Part shown: piece by piece, positions 28,742 through 37,324 of the stretch | How the letters are laid out: each line of letters opens with the position of its first letter | Numbering within the stretch: position 1 is the stretch's first letter | Source of the DNA: Bacillus sp. J37 | GTDB lineage: Bacteria; Bacillota; Bacilli; Bacillales; Bacillaceae | DNA length: 64,000 nt | Direction: 5' to 3' | Assembly (NCBI RefSeq): GCF_000518865.1 | Contig: NZ_JAEK01000021.1 | Location: 16,386 to 80,385, forward strand | Translations under genes and position numbers: made by a program | Notes under the pieces: model-generated | What the model saw: only the letters and a program-made list of their open reading frames with translations | Database searches by the model: none | Told to the model about the DNA's origin: nothing

Positions 28742-29986
28742 TCAAGCCCTGAAAAAGGGTTTAGCTCGATTCTTTTCCTCTAAATCAAGAACTGTCTTAA
28801 GAAGAGTTTCTGCCTCTACAACACTATTTTTTGTTATTTGCCTTTCAGGGAATTTGGTGTAATCAAGTAGAAAGTCTCTAAGGATACGAACTGGTTTAGG
28901 AGAATTATGAAAGACCTTTCCTAACGTCCGAGCAAATCCTACTACACTATTTGTATAGTTAACTCTCTGATTATCATATTTTAATAACCCTTTTTGAAGA
29001 TCATTTACATTCGAAAGATCAACACCCTCTAAATACTTCCCTAAGAAATATCCATCCTCCAGTGCCATTCCTGCACCATAGGCTGCATATGGAGAAGTAG
29101 GATGTGCTGCATCTCCAAGAATTGTTATACGACCATTTGACCAAGCAGATAAAGGGTCTCTGTACTTTATAAGCCAGCGGAATAAGTTTTGTGAATTAGT
29201 TGCCTTAAGAATTTCTGGTGCAGGATAAGCAAAGTTTCTTAATTTTTCACTAATATATTTAAGTGGATCACCCGGTTCAGATTGTTCTTCCGTGCATGGT
29301 TCCACGAACCACCATTCAAAACAGTTTTTTTCATTATACACAAGTGGTGAATAACCAAATTGATGTAAATCACTGTGACTTAAAACAATTTCATTTCTAT
29401 CAGGTCCTTCTAACTCGGACCAGCCGAGCCATACTGCAATTCCTAAGTGTTGTAATTCTGATTCTCCCCAAAGTTGCTTTCGTACTAAAGAATTTACTCC
29501 GTCAGCCCCTACTAATAAATCTGCTGTATAAGTCTTTCCATCCTCAAAAAGAATGTTCACTCCATCAGCATCCTCTTTATAGGAGATGAATTGATGGTCA
29601 GTTACAATCATATCTTTTAGAATCTTGTCTAACAGTCGCTTATAAAGATCAGAGCGCATGAGACCAGCCATCCAACCTGAGACATTTGCTTTGCTTAATA
29701 AATCCTTATCAAATTGTTGCAGAACTCTTTGGTGACCATCATACCGTCTAAATCTTTGAGTATCAGTGGTTGCCAAGTCATCTGCATAAATTCCATAACT
29801 GCGTAAAATATTTATGCCAATAGCATTAAGAATAATTGCGCCCCCTAGAGGTTTAATTTCCTTATGCCTTTCAAATATTTTAACATCAAAACCTGCCTGT
29901 GTTAGAGCAATACCCGCTGATAATCCACCTGGTCCTGCTCCGATAATAGCAACTTTTTTTCTTGATTTGTTGTCACTTTTACTCAA
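28742..29986 (-). CDS. FAD-dependent monooxygenase (PHBH fold) beside the C-deglycosidase genes
   Basis: This flavoprotein hydroxylase of about 414 residues has the FAD fingerprint GAGPGGLSAG, the DG motif GADGVNSLVR and the GD motif LGDAAHPTSPYAAYGAG. The frame is open to a TTG at 30034 with no ribosome site. The TTG at 29986 after AAAGG is a better, still uncertain start. It has its own strong terminator and is separated by a 240-base spacer and another terminator from the deglycosidase subunit genes. A role in hydroxylating a released polyphenol aglycone is attractive. It is not a GMC-type sugar oxidase, so it is unlikely to be the enzyme oxidising the glycoside. Confidence 0.8.
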   Translation of the reverse strand: MSKSDNKSRKKVAIIGAGPGGLSAGIALTQAGFDVKIFERHKEIKPLGGAIILNAIGINILRSYGIYADDLATTDTQRFRRYDGHQRVLQQFDKDLLSKANVSGWMAGLMRSDLYKRLLDKILKDMIVTDHQFISYKEDADGVNILFEDGKTYTADLLVGADGVNSLVRKQLWGESELQHLGIAVWLGWSELEGPDRNEIVLSHSDLHQFGYSPLVYNEKNCFEWWFVEPCTEEQSEPGDPLKYISEKLRNFAYPAPEILKATNSQNLFRWLIKYRDPLSAWSNGRITILGDAAHPTSPYAAYGAGMALEDGYFLGKYLEGVDLSNVNDLQKGLLKYDNQRVNYTNSVVGFARTLGKVFHNSPKPVRILRDFLLDYTKFPERQITKNSVVEAETLLKTVLDLEEKNRAKPFFRA

Positions 29987-30237
29987 CTGTTTCACATCCT
30001 TTAAAGTAGTAAAATCATATAAATTAAACACCAAATAATACTAATCAAAAAAAGGGATAGAACATTCATATTTTCATTATAAAAAATGGATTTTTTTAAT
30101 ATTCAGAGATATTATTAGTTACTATTATTAATAGTTAAATAGTTAAACATTAATATAAATTCATTAGATTTCATACTTTAAGATACAATGCGAAATGTAG
30201 TAAGAAATTTATCTATTTATTAATCCTATATGCAAAT

Positions 30238-30264
30238 AAGCGAGAGCTAAAATTGCTCCCGCTT
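30238..30264 (-). terminator. Terminator after the C-deglycosidase beta-subunit gene
   Basis: AAGCGAGAGC and GCTCCCGCTT pair (one mismatch) around a seven-base loop, 14 bases beyond the stop codon at 30278 on the minus strand. Confidence 0.65.
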
Positions 30265-30277
30265 TTACTAAAGGAAT

Positions 30278-30682
30278 TTACACTAAAAGAAGTCTTCTCT
30301 TATGTGGTTTTGTACCAAAAACTGTATCAATTGATGGAGGTAAATAAGAAGCACTATATAAATAACTTACTTCAATATCATGGTAACCGGGTTCAAGGCC
30401 ACCTTCCTTAGATACGGTTAAAGTAGCAGGCTCTAAAACTCCCCAATGGACATCTCCAAGCGTTGCCATTTCACTTTGAGTGTAAGTTATACCACTGATA
30501 GTCCATTTAATTTGATCACCAGAAAATGTTTCTCCATCTACTTTTACCGTTGCTGGGCGTAACTGTGAAAGCCAAAGACCTCTATAATATAAAGACCTAA
30601 TATTCACTTGGAAACCAATTACTTTTCCATCACTTTCTACGTTTCTAAATCCTCTTGATTGGATACTTTCTTTTTCTAACAT
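30278..30682 (-). CDS. C-glycoside deglycosidase beta subunit (DUF6379 family)
   Basis: This 134-residue all-beta protein has the layout of the small subunit of C-glycoside deglycosidases (DgpC and CarC type). The core segments are GFQVNIRSLYYRGLWLS, TVKVDGETFSG and GYHDIEVSYLYSASYLPPS. The subunit completes the active site of the TIM-barrel partner, which splits the C-C bond between sugar and aromatic ring after C3 of the sugar has been oxidised. The partner gene lies 13 bases upstream, so the two are co-translated. AGGAGG precedes ATG 30682. Family recognition is firm; activity on C-glycosides rather than 3-keto-O-glycosides is inferred. Confidence 0.85.
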   Translation of the reverse strand: MLEKESIQSRGFRNVESDGKVIGFQVNIRSLYYRGLWLSQLRPATVKVDGETFSGDQIKWTISGITYTQSEMATLGDVHWGVLEPATLTVSKEGGLEPGYHDIEVSYLYSASYLPPSIDTVFGTKPHKRRLLLV

Positions 30683-30695
30683 GATATTTTCCTCC

Positions 30696-31589
30696 TTACT
30701 CTCCTAATATCTTTTTCATCATGATATGATGCTTACGTACTTGCTCAGGAGCTGTTCCTAAAACACCTTTATTAGGCCCTTCATATTCACTTACCATATA
30801 ACCATCCCATTTATGCTCAACTAACGTATTAAGTATCTTTTCATAAGGAATTGTTACTTCCTCAAACTCATCAGATACCTTAATAAATTTTGCATGGCAA
30901 CAATAAATATAAGGTAAAAGTGGGATAATATCTTCAACTGGGCTGTGTTCAGATTCTGGCATGATGAAATCATCAGGACCCCATTCATCCTTCGGTAATA
31001 GTTCTGTTTGAAACACACCAAAGTCCATACATAAACCAAAATGTTTTGTTCCTGTCTTTTTGATGAATTCAACATAATCATCAACCATTTTTGATTTTAG
31101 TAGTGTCGGTGGATGTATTTCTGGACACATAACAACATCATACTTTTCAGCCATAGGCAGTGCCTTTGCAATAAATTCTGTCCAATTTTCTACGGGTGTT
31201 AGAGTTTCATCAATTACCCCTAATTTTGTACGAAGAACCTTAAACCCTAGCCGATTAGCAAGTTTAAAATCTTGTATTAGCATATTGTAAGATTCTTCAG
31301 TTGTAAGCTGTCTTCCCTCAAACAAACGAGAATCTACCCAATGACCATATTCAGCAGGCACGATATCATATTTCTCAATTAATTTATCCCATTTTTCAAG
31401 CCATTCATTACTTGGATTTGGATATCCTTCGATATGCGCGTTTGCAAGAATTTCTAATCCTCTAGCACCCATATCATTCATTTCTTTAAACATATCTTCT
31501 AAATCCATCGTTACACCAAATTCCGCGGCATAACTATAAAGAGAAACCCCTCTTTTTGGTTTTCCAACCTTATTTAATTCAGTACTCAT
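30696..31589 (-). CDS. C-glycoside deglycosidase alpha subunit (xylose isomerase-like TIM barrel)
   Basis: This 297-residue protein has the xylose isomerase-like TIM barrel of DgpB and CarB type alpha subunits. Likely metal ligands are Glu157 (CPEIHPP), Asp189 (CMDFG), His232 (CCHAKF) and Glu268 (VSEYEGP). With the beta subunit it should cleave a 3-keto C-glycoside by a beta-elimination-like reaction, releasing aglycone and a dehydrated keto sugar. The oxidoreductase gene immediately upstream could supply the keto form. A plain sugar-phosphate isomerase is unlikely because of the adjacent DUF6379 gene. Confidence 0.85.
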   Translation of the reverse strand: MSTELNKVGKPKRGVSLYSYAAEFGVTMDLEDMFKEMNDMGARGLEILANAHIEGYPNPSNEWLEKWDKLIEKYDIVPAEYGHWVDSRLFEGRQLTTEESYNMLIQDFKLANRLGFKVLRTKLGVIDETLTPVENWTEFIAKALPMAEKYDVVMCPEIHPPTLLKSKMVDDYVEFIKKTGTKHFGLCMDFGVFQTELLPKDEWGPDDFIMPESEHSPVEDIIPLLPYIYCCHAKFIKVSDEFEEVTIPYEKILNTLVEHKWDGYMVSEYEGPNKGVLGTAPEQVRKHHIMMKKILGE

Positions 31590-31749
31590 ATTTCTTCTCC
31601 CTTCTGACTCTCTTTTTACTATTACTATCTGAAGTTTAAAAGTTTAAAACTATGGCTTTCGCTTTAGTACTTAACGATATGCTACCATTTTCTACCTTTT
31701 AACTTCTGATTACTTGATTTTAAAACTCTTATCCTATTTATTCTCTTTA

Positions 31750-32844
31750 TTAAAACTTTATAACTTCACCCGTTTCAGCTGATTTATAAATAGCTTCCAA
31801 GATTTGTGTAACGACAAGTGCTTGCTCTGGCTTAACTACTGGTTCAGTATCATTTAAAATACAATCAATCCATTGCGTTGCTTCAGCATCACGTTGTTCT
31901 AAGGTAGCACCTGCAAACCCAAATACTCCACCAGCATCTGAAGGCTGTGATTCCACTAGTTGGTTATACTCAGCCTTGTTGAACACTGTATATCCCTGAT
32001 CCATAAAAGCTTTACCAAACATTTCAGCTCCGCCTTCTGTTCCACAAAGTGTCACTTGAGCTTCTTTCGGATTAATCATATTTAATGCCCATGCCGCTTC
32101 TAAATAGATTGTTGCACCATTTTCCATCTTAATAAAACCAAAAGCAGAATCTTCTGTTTCAAAGGCATCTGGATCCCAAGGTCCAAACATATTCCCCTCA
32201 GGTTTATCTTTTAATTTCTGATAAGTTGATCCAAACACACTCTTTGGTTTGTAGTTATCCATGAACCATAATGTTAAGTCTAATGCATGAGTACCGATAT
32301 CGATTAATGGACCCCCACCTTGTTTTTCTTTATCTGGGAAAACTCCCCAAGTTGGTACACCACGACGTCTAACAGCATGTGCTTTTGCCATATAAATGTC
32401 ACCAAGTCTATTTTCCTGACAAGCTTGATAAGTAGCTAATGAATCTGCTCGAAAACGATTTTGATAACCGACAGTTAACTTTTTACCAGTCCTTTTTGCA
32501 GCATCTAACATTTTCTTTCCTTCTTCATAGTTAATAGCCATTGGTTTTTCACACATAACATGCTTTCCTGCTTCTAAGGAGTCAACAGTAATATAAGAAT
32601 GTGAAATATTTGGTGTTAGTACATGTATCACATCGATACTGCTATCTTTTAATAATTCTTTGTAATCTTCACATACAAAAGCATCATCTGTTCCATATTC
32701 TTTAGCAGCTTGTTCAGCTCTTTCCAACTCAATGTCACAAAAAGCTACTAATTCCACTTTATCCTTTAGTTTTGCTAGAGCTGGAAGGTGTTTTTGATTA
32801 GCTATCCCGCCACATCCAATAATACCTATTTTTAATTTTTTCAT
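31750..32844 (-). CDS. Gfo/Idh/MocA-family oxidoreductase, candidate glycoside C3-dehydrogenase
   Basis: This 364-residue protein has an N-terminal Rossmann domain (IGIIGCGGIANQKHLPAL) and a C-terminal substrate domain. HVMCEKPMAIN contains the Glu-Lys-Pro motif, and DIGTHALDL provides the conserved His. DgpA, which oxidises C3 of puerarin before C-deglycosylation, belongs to this family. The gene is first in the operon followed by both deglycosidase subunits. AGGAGG precedes ATG 32844. A cre site and a palindrome lie in the promoter region. The 160-base gap to the alpha-subunit gene shows no terminator. Confidence 0.82.
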   Translation of the reverse strand: MKKLKIGIIGCGGIANQKHLPALAKLKDKVELVAFCDIELERAEQAAKEYGTDDAFVCEDYKELLKDSSIDVIHVLTPNISHSYITVDSLEAGKHVMCEKPMAINYEEGKKMLDAAKRTGKKLTVGYQNRFRADSLATYQACQENRLGDIYMAKAHAVRRRGVPTWGVFPDKEKQGGGPLIDIGTHALDLTLWFMDNYKPKSVFGSTYQKLKDKPEGNMFGPWDPDAFETEDSAFGFIKMENGATIYLEAAWALNMINPKEAQVTLCGTEGGAEMFGKAFMDQGYTVFNKAEYNQLVESQPSDAGGVFGFAGATLEQRDAEATQWIDCILNDTEPVVKPEQALVVTQILEAIYKSAETGEVIKF

Positions 32845-32864
32845 TTTAGTTCCTCCTCTATTGC

Positions 32865-32880
32865 AAGATCAGTTGATCTT
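32865..32880. promoter_or_regulatory. Palindromic operator candidate of the C-deglycosidase operon
   Basis: AAGATCAGTTGATCTT is a perfect palindrome with seven-base arms around GT, 20 bases upstream of the start codon of the oxidoreductase gene and 12 bases from a cre. It has the size of a repressor site. No copy was noticed before the other operons, so the regulator is unknown. Confidence 0.45.
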
Positions 32881-32892
32881 AATAGGTTTTTA

Positions 32893-32908
32893 ATGTTTTC
32901 GCTTACAT
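32893..32908. promoter_or_regulatory. cre site of the C-deglycosidase operon
   Basis: On the minus strand ATGTAAGCGAAAACAT fits the cre consensus at all 16 positions, 49 bases upstream of the first gene. It indicates CcpA repression of this operon. The rest of the 306-base gap (32845-33150) holds the palindrome above and the next terminator. Confidence 0.7.
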
Positions 32909-33106
32909 TATTATCATACAGCTTATTGATTTCCTTTCCCTCTCATTATTTATCTTTGAAGTTGTAGATTTTCGTCATAACTATCGAAGATTTTTAATAG
33001 ATAGTAATAAGGATAAATATTCGTATGTTATTTTTAACCTCCGGATAAAATGCATAAAAAGTTTCTTAAAAAGTATTCAAACAGATATGTACACTATTCA
33101 CAAAAA

Positions 33107-33147
33107 AAAGAGGTCAAAAATCCTCTAGTGATTTTTAACCTCTTTTA
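33107..33147 (-). terminator. Terminator after the AraC-GH39 gene
   Basis: AAAAGAGGTCAAAAATC and GATTTTTAACCTCTTTT pair with one mismatch around a short loop, four bases beyond the stop codon at 33151. A similar hairpin, built on AGGTTAAAAATC, follows the pseudogene at 39432. Confidence 0.75.
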
Positions 33148-33150
33148 CTT

Positions 33151-35673
33151 TTACTCAAATAATAAATTTAATTCAAATAATCTTATCTCGTGTGGATTAA
33201 GTGTTCCTTTTAATTCGATTCTATTATCTTCTACTAGATTATGCTTTACATTCATACTAGGTATACAAATTTCTTTTAAGTATTTTATTTCATCAGGCTT
33301 CATGTCTTCCACTCCACCAAACTTCAACCATTCATCAAGTACACTACCATGTTTCCTGTTTAATTTTATTTCTTTTATACGGTATTTCCCATTTTTAATG
33401 CCTTGTATTTCTACTGAAAGGTCCAAAAGATCAGTATCCTCAAAGATATCATACTGCTCTTTTATCCCCATACTGCCTTCCGGATGTAAATAATAGGAAA
33501 AATCGAAATGTTTATAATTAAAACATAATAATTGATATCGATCACCGGACTTTTTAGTAACAACATAGTTTTCACCCTTAGAAACAAGAATCTCACCCAA
33601 TTGTTTTAAAAGGACAAAGGCATGATAACTAGGTTTTTTTATCCCATTCTTTGTTAATAGCCCTGCTCCCCCATAAAGAAAATTCTTTGAATCTCTGTAA
33701 TCACTAAATAAATCAGATGTTAACCAGTAACCAATCATGTTAATTTTATGTTGAGCTAAGTTATCAATAATATTCTTAACTAAATAGGTTGCTTTATAAC
33801 AACTATCATTTAAAAAATTGCGGTTGGAAATCGATAGATTCCACTCGGTAACATTTAATTCTAATTCTTCCATGTCAGCCATTATTAACGATTTCTTTAC
33901 TTGATTTAGCTTTTGGTTAATATAGTTAGGATTAGAGGATTGAAGGTTTCTTATAGGGATATGATTTTTATCCGTTTCAAGCTCAATTGGATATAAATAA
34001 ATTGAGAGAAAGTCTGGCTGTATCTTTTCTTTTTTCCATTGCATTAGAAGCAAATCAAGTTTATCTCCTTCTAAATTCATACTCAGACCACACCCACCAA
34101 CCTTTGCAGAAGGAACAAGTTCGTTAGCAATTTTTTTAAACATGCTAAATACTTTATAATACTCTTCAAACTGGTTAGGTTCTTTTAATATATTATTATT
34201 TATATTCTCCAAAAATTCCCTTCTACCTTGTTCACCCGGAACTACAAAATTCATGTTCGGCCTCCAAATTTCGAAGTACCATGTTTCAACTTCCTCAATT
34301 CCAAAACGATCAACACATTGTAATAAAAAAGCACGAGCTATATTTCCCCACTCTTCTAATGTTTTGTTGCTGATTGTTTGAATAATAAAAGAATCTTCTA
34401 TTGTCTTTGATAATATCTTTGGTTTAGGACCTAGTTCAATAAAGGGTTTTAAATTATTTTTAACTAAGAAATCTAAAAGCTTATTAGTGTTTGTAAAATT
34501 ATAACTTACTTTATCCTCTGACCGATCTTCAACAAGCATATCATCCCCAAATATCCCCCAAAACCTCGCATATTTAAATCCTAGTTCATTTTGAAGAAAG
34601 ATAATTTGTTCTTGCATATCAGAATTTAATAAATCTTTTGCATACCCAACATTAATCAATTTATTCCAATACTTCATAAAAGCATTCATCTTACCCATTT
34701 TTATAATCTGCTTTTGTTCCTTTGCTGGAGTTTCTACTTTTACTTGAATAGGTGCTTTTGGAATATTTTCAAGATATTGCTCGAGTTCTACTAAAGCAGC
34801 TCTAGTGTCTTGGTTATCTTCCTGAGAATCAACTTCTACTTTATCAAGAGTGTTTTTCTTTCTATAATCTAATGGTTTTTGTTTATAGTATTCTTTAAAT
34901 ACACGGTTAAATGCCGATAAATTAGGAAAACCATTATCTAGAGCTATCCTGGTAAGCGGTTTCACAGAATTTGTTAATTCATTAACAGCATGAGCCAGAC
35001 GAACTTCGTTTAAATATTGTGAGAAAGTTTTTCCTGTTCGTTTTTTGAAAAATTTAGACAAATATGGACTAGAGATGAAATGCGTACTTGCAACTTCATC
35101 TAAAGTAAGTGGTTCCGAGAAATTAACCTGAATATATTCCAAAATATCGGTTAATCTATCATTTTGTCCTTTGGTACTCATTTGATTTTCGAATTCTAAA
35201 TGCTCTTTATTCTTCAAAAGTCTTGAAGTGAGGATTGAACTTAATTTATATCCTTTTTCTAATATTTCTAGTTCTGCATTATTTTGTTTTCTTTTTATAT
35301 AAATCTGTAATAACTCTTCTATCGTAGACTTTATTTCCTGACTTAAGTAACCATGATTATTGATTTCTCTGTGGAATACTAGGCTTCTCTGTGTTAAATG
35401 GGAACTTAATTCTGTATAGTTTAGATGTATAACAACAAACAAGTTATCCTTATCTGATTGGAATGAATGAAATTCGTTAGAGTTAATTAATAGAATATCA
35501 GATTGACTCATTTGATATTGTTCATTACTAATTTTCACTTGTAATTGACCCTTTATAACATAAACTAATTCTATGTCTCTATGTGCATGTTCCAAACTAT
35601 TTTGATTGCTTATTACTGATAAAGTAATGAGATTAGAATCATTTGAAGATTGGAAAGCTTGTTTATTAGTCAC
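33151..35673 (-). CDS. AraC-family regulator fused to a GH39-like domain
   Basis: This 840-residue fusion has a cupin (about 20-130), an AraC DNA-binding domain (about 175-275), a charged linker, a GH39 beta-xylosidase-like TIM barrel (about 325-690) and a C-terminal beta domain (690-840). The GH39 acid/base normally lies in a WxFEVWNEPN segment. Here it reads FEIWRPN near residues 467-473, so the Asn-Glu pair is absent. The nucleophile region TEWNLS near 608 is kept. The domain is therefore probably a ligand sensor and not a working enzyme. GTG 35673 follows GGAGG with a seven-base spacer. It likely reports xylosides to the local glycosidase operons. Confidence 0.85.
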   Translation of the reverse strand: MTNKQAFQSSNDSNLITLSVISNQNSLEHAHRDIELVYVIKGQLQVKISNEQYQMSQSDILLINSNEFHSFQSDKDNLFVVIHLNYTELSSHLTQRSLVFHREINNHGYLSQEIKSTIEELLQIYIKRKQNNAELEILEKGYKLSSILTSRLLKNKEHLEFENQMSTKGQNDRLTDILEYIQVNFSEPLTLDEVASTHFISSPYLSKFFKKRTGKTFSQYLNEVRLAHAVNELTNSVKPLTRIALDNGFPNLSAFNRVFKEYYKQKPLDYRKKNTLDKVEVDSQEDNQDTRAALVELEQYLENIPKAPIQVKVETPAKEQKQIIKMGKMNAFMKYWNKLINVGYAKDLLNSDMQEQIIFLQNELGFKYARFWGIFGDDMLVEDRSEDKVSYNFTNTNKLLDFLVKNNLKPFIELGPKPKILSKTIEDSFIIQTISNKTLEEWGNIARAFLLQCVDRFGIEEVETWYFEIWRPNMNFVVPGEQGRREFLENINNNILKEPNQFEEYYKVFSMFKKIANELVPSAKVGGCGLSMNLEGDKLDLLLMQWKKEKIQPDFLSIYLYPIELETDKNHIPIRNLQSSNPNYINQKLNQVKKSLIMADMEELELNVTEWNLSISNRNFLNDSCYKATYLVKNIIDNLAQHKINMIGYWLTSDLFSDYRDSKNFLYGGAGLLTKNGIKKPSYHAFVLLKQLGEILVSKGENYVVTKKSGDRYQLLCFNYKHFDFSYYLHPEGSMGIKEQYDIFEDTDLLDLSVEIQGIKNGKYRIKEIKLNRKHGSVLDEWLKFGGVEDMKPDEIKYLKEICIPSMNVKHNLVEDNRIELKGTLNPHEIRLFELNLLFE

Positions 35674-35843
35674 TTCATTCCCTCCTCCAAAAGCAAAACT
35701 TAATTATCAACTAATATATCATATTATTTTTCCTTTCAATAGTAACTCTCTCAATATAACCTTATGTACTAGGTTAATATCAGTTAATTAATTAAGTTTT
35801 GTATTATCAGCAAATTATTGTCTCTTGTACTTAAATACATTCT

Positions 35844-36083
35844 TTACTGTTTCTGAATTCTTACTAGTGATGCAGCACCTATTACACCTGCATCATTTCC
35901 AAGTTGGGCAAGCTTTATTTTTGTACTAGTTCTAACATGCGGAAATGCAAACTTTTGAAAATAGCTCTCTACTCCTTTCAGCAGCATTTCTCCAGCAGAC
36001 GATACTCCGCCCCCAATAACTATTCCTTCTGTGTTTAATATGTTGGCAATACTCCCGCACGCTAGTTCTAACTTTGCATTCAT
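35844..36083 (-). pseudogene. C-terminal fragment of a ROK-family sugar kinase
   Basis: The 79 residues include TEGIVIGGGVSSAGEMLL and GNDAGVIGAASL, typical of the last quarter of ROK glucokinases (full length about 300-320). The ATP-binding N-terminus and the zinc motif are missing, no ribosome site precedes the first Met, and a terminator of the upstream gene lies just before it. This is a deletion remnant. The flanking 35674-35843 shows nothing recognisable. Confidence 0.75.
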
Positions 36084-36096
36084 TACATAAAAGTAA

Positions 36097-36121
36097 TACA
36101 GGTGATCAAAACCACCTGTAT
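36097..36121 (-). terminator. Terminator of the oxidoreductase-isomerase operon
   Basis: ATACAGGTG and CACCTGTAT form a perfect nine-base stem with a seven-base loop downstream of the stop codon at 36182, followed by a modest T-containing run on the minus strand. Confidence 0.65.
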
Positions 36122-36181
36122 ATTTGGTATATTTCTATTTATCAAACAAATAATATAAGAGATTCAATTATTATTTAAAAA

Positions 36182-37087
36182 TTATACTAAATATTTCCCT
36201 AAATAATTTTTACTTATTATTATTGAATCTTTTTTGGACTTTAACGAATCCTCGAAAGCCTTGTCTTCTACTTCAATCACTGCAAATCCGAAGTATCTTA
36301 TATCTGTTAAAGCGGATACATATTTCCCCCAATTCACATCACCAAGACCAGGTAATTTAGGTGAGATATATTCAAGTGGTGTGGCCATAACTCCAACATC
36401 ATTTAACTTATCTTTATACACTTTTATATCTTTAAAGTGTATATGGAAGATACGATCTTTGAATTCATATATAGGCTTTAGATAATCCATTTGTTGCCAA
36501 ACAAAATGAGAGGGATCATAGTTTAAACCAAAGTTTTTATTTGGTATGATTTCAAATACTCGACGGAATATAGCCGGTGTCGTCATTAGGTTTTGTCCTC
36601 CCGGCCACTCGTCGTTTGTAAATAACATAGGGCAATTTTCAATAGCAATTTTGACACCAAGCTCTTCAGCAAAATCAATAATGGGCTTCCATACTTCTTC
36701 CATGATAACTAGATTTTCCTCGACTGTTTTCTTTTGATTTCTCCCAATGAATGTATTGACTAGGTTCACATCAAGCTTTTTTGCTGCCTCAATACACTTC
36801 TTGATATGAGCAACATAGTATTCACTTCTTTCTTTATCCTCATCAAGAGCATTTGGATAATAAGCAATTGCGGAAATTTTTATGCCCTTAGCTTCTGTAT
36901 AGTTTGTGATGTAATCAACATCTAAGTTATCAACATCAATATGTGTTACTCCTGCATATTTGCGAACAGCTTTACCTCTCGGCCATGCACATAATTCAAC
37001 ACAAGTAAAACCATTTTCTGCTGCAAAATCAATGACTTCTTCAAACGAACAACCATCTAGAATTGCACTGTTAAATCCTAGTTTCAT
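36182..37087 (-). CDS. Sugar phosphate isomerase/epimerase-like TIM-barrel protein
   Basis: This 301-residue AP-endonuclease-2/xylose isomerase-like barrel has candidate metal ligands Glu (IAIENCPM), Asp (NYDPSHF), His (FHIHFKD) and Glu (AVIEVED). The family includes epimerases, isomerases and the C-deglycosidase alpha subunits. No DUF6379 partner lies beside it. It closes an operon with a Gfo/Idh/MocA oxidoreductase and a second barrel protein, a set often used to oxidise and rearrange unusual sugars or inositol-like compounds. AAGGAG precedes ATG 37087. Substrate unknown. Confidence 0.8.
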   Translation of the reverse strand: MKLGFNSAILDGCSFEEVIDFAAENGFTCVELCAWPRGKAVRKYAGVTHIDVDNLDVDYITNYTEAKGIKISAIAYYPNALDEDKERSEYYVAHIKKCIEAAKKLDVNLVNTFIGRNQKKTVEENLVIMEEVWKPIIDFAEELGVKIAIENCPMLFTNDEWPGGQNLMTTPAIFRRVFEIIPNKNFGLNYDPSHFVWQQMDYLKPIYEFKDRIFHIHFKDIKVYKDKLNDVGVMATPLEYISPKLPGLGDVNWGKYVSALTDIRYFGFAVIEVEDKAFEDSLKSKKDSIIISKNYLGKYLV

Positions 37088-37168
37088 AAATTCATTCTCC
37101 TTTTTTGCTAAAAACCTATTTTAAATTTACATTTTCTGAAACCCTACCCTGTTTGCATGATAATCTTT

Positions 37169-37324
37169 CTACCTTTTCTTAAATAAGAAAAGGTTAATTA
37201 GTCTATCTAATTCATCGCTAATAGAAATTGTTTTGGAATGATTCATACCATATTTGCAGCCTGTTTGAATCATCTCGTTCCTTTTGGATTCAATTTTTTC
37301 TTTTAAACTATCAATAGTTAGCAT
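37169..37324 (-). CDS. Spo0E-family aspartyl-phosphate phosphatase-like small protein
   Basis: A 51-codon frame starts at ATG 37324 and ends at TAG 37169. It reads KIESKRNEMIQTGCKYGMNH, then SKTISISDELDRLINLFLF, which matches the Spo0E pattern (two helices and the S-x-E-L-D-x-L-I core). Spo0E proteins dephosphorylate Spo0A~P and delay sporulation. The ATG lies four bases before the stop of the oxidoreductase gene (ATGCTAA overlap), so translation is probably coupled to it. A clear ribosome site of its own is lacking. It occupies most of the 230-base gap before the next gene. The family match is good; the function is inferred. Confidence 0.75.
   Translation of the reverse strand: MLTIDSLKEKIESKRNEMIQTGCKYGMNHSKTISISDELDRLINLFLFKKR

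Noticed and set aside
28742..29986. The FAD protein as a CarA-like glycoside 3-oxidase.
   Set aside because: Its FAD, DG and GD motifs are those of aromatic hydroxylases, not of GMC-type oxidases. The Gfo/Idh/MocA protein is the better oxidase candidate.
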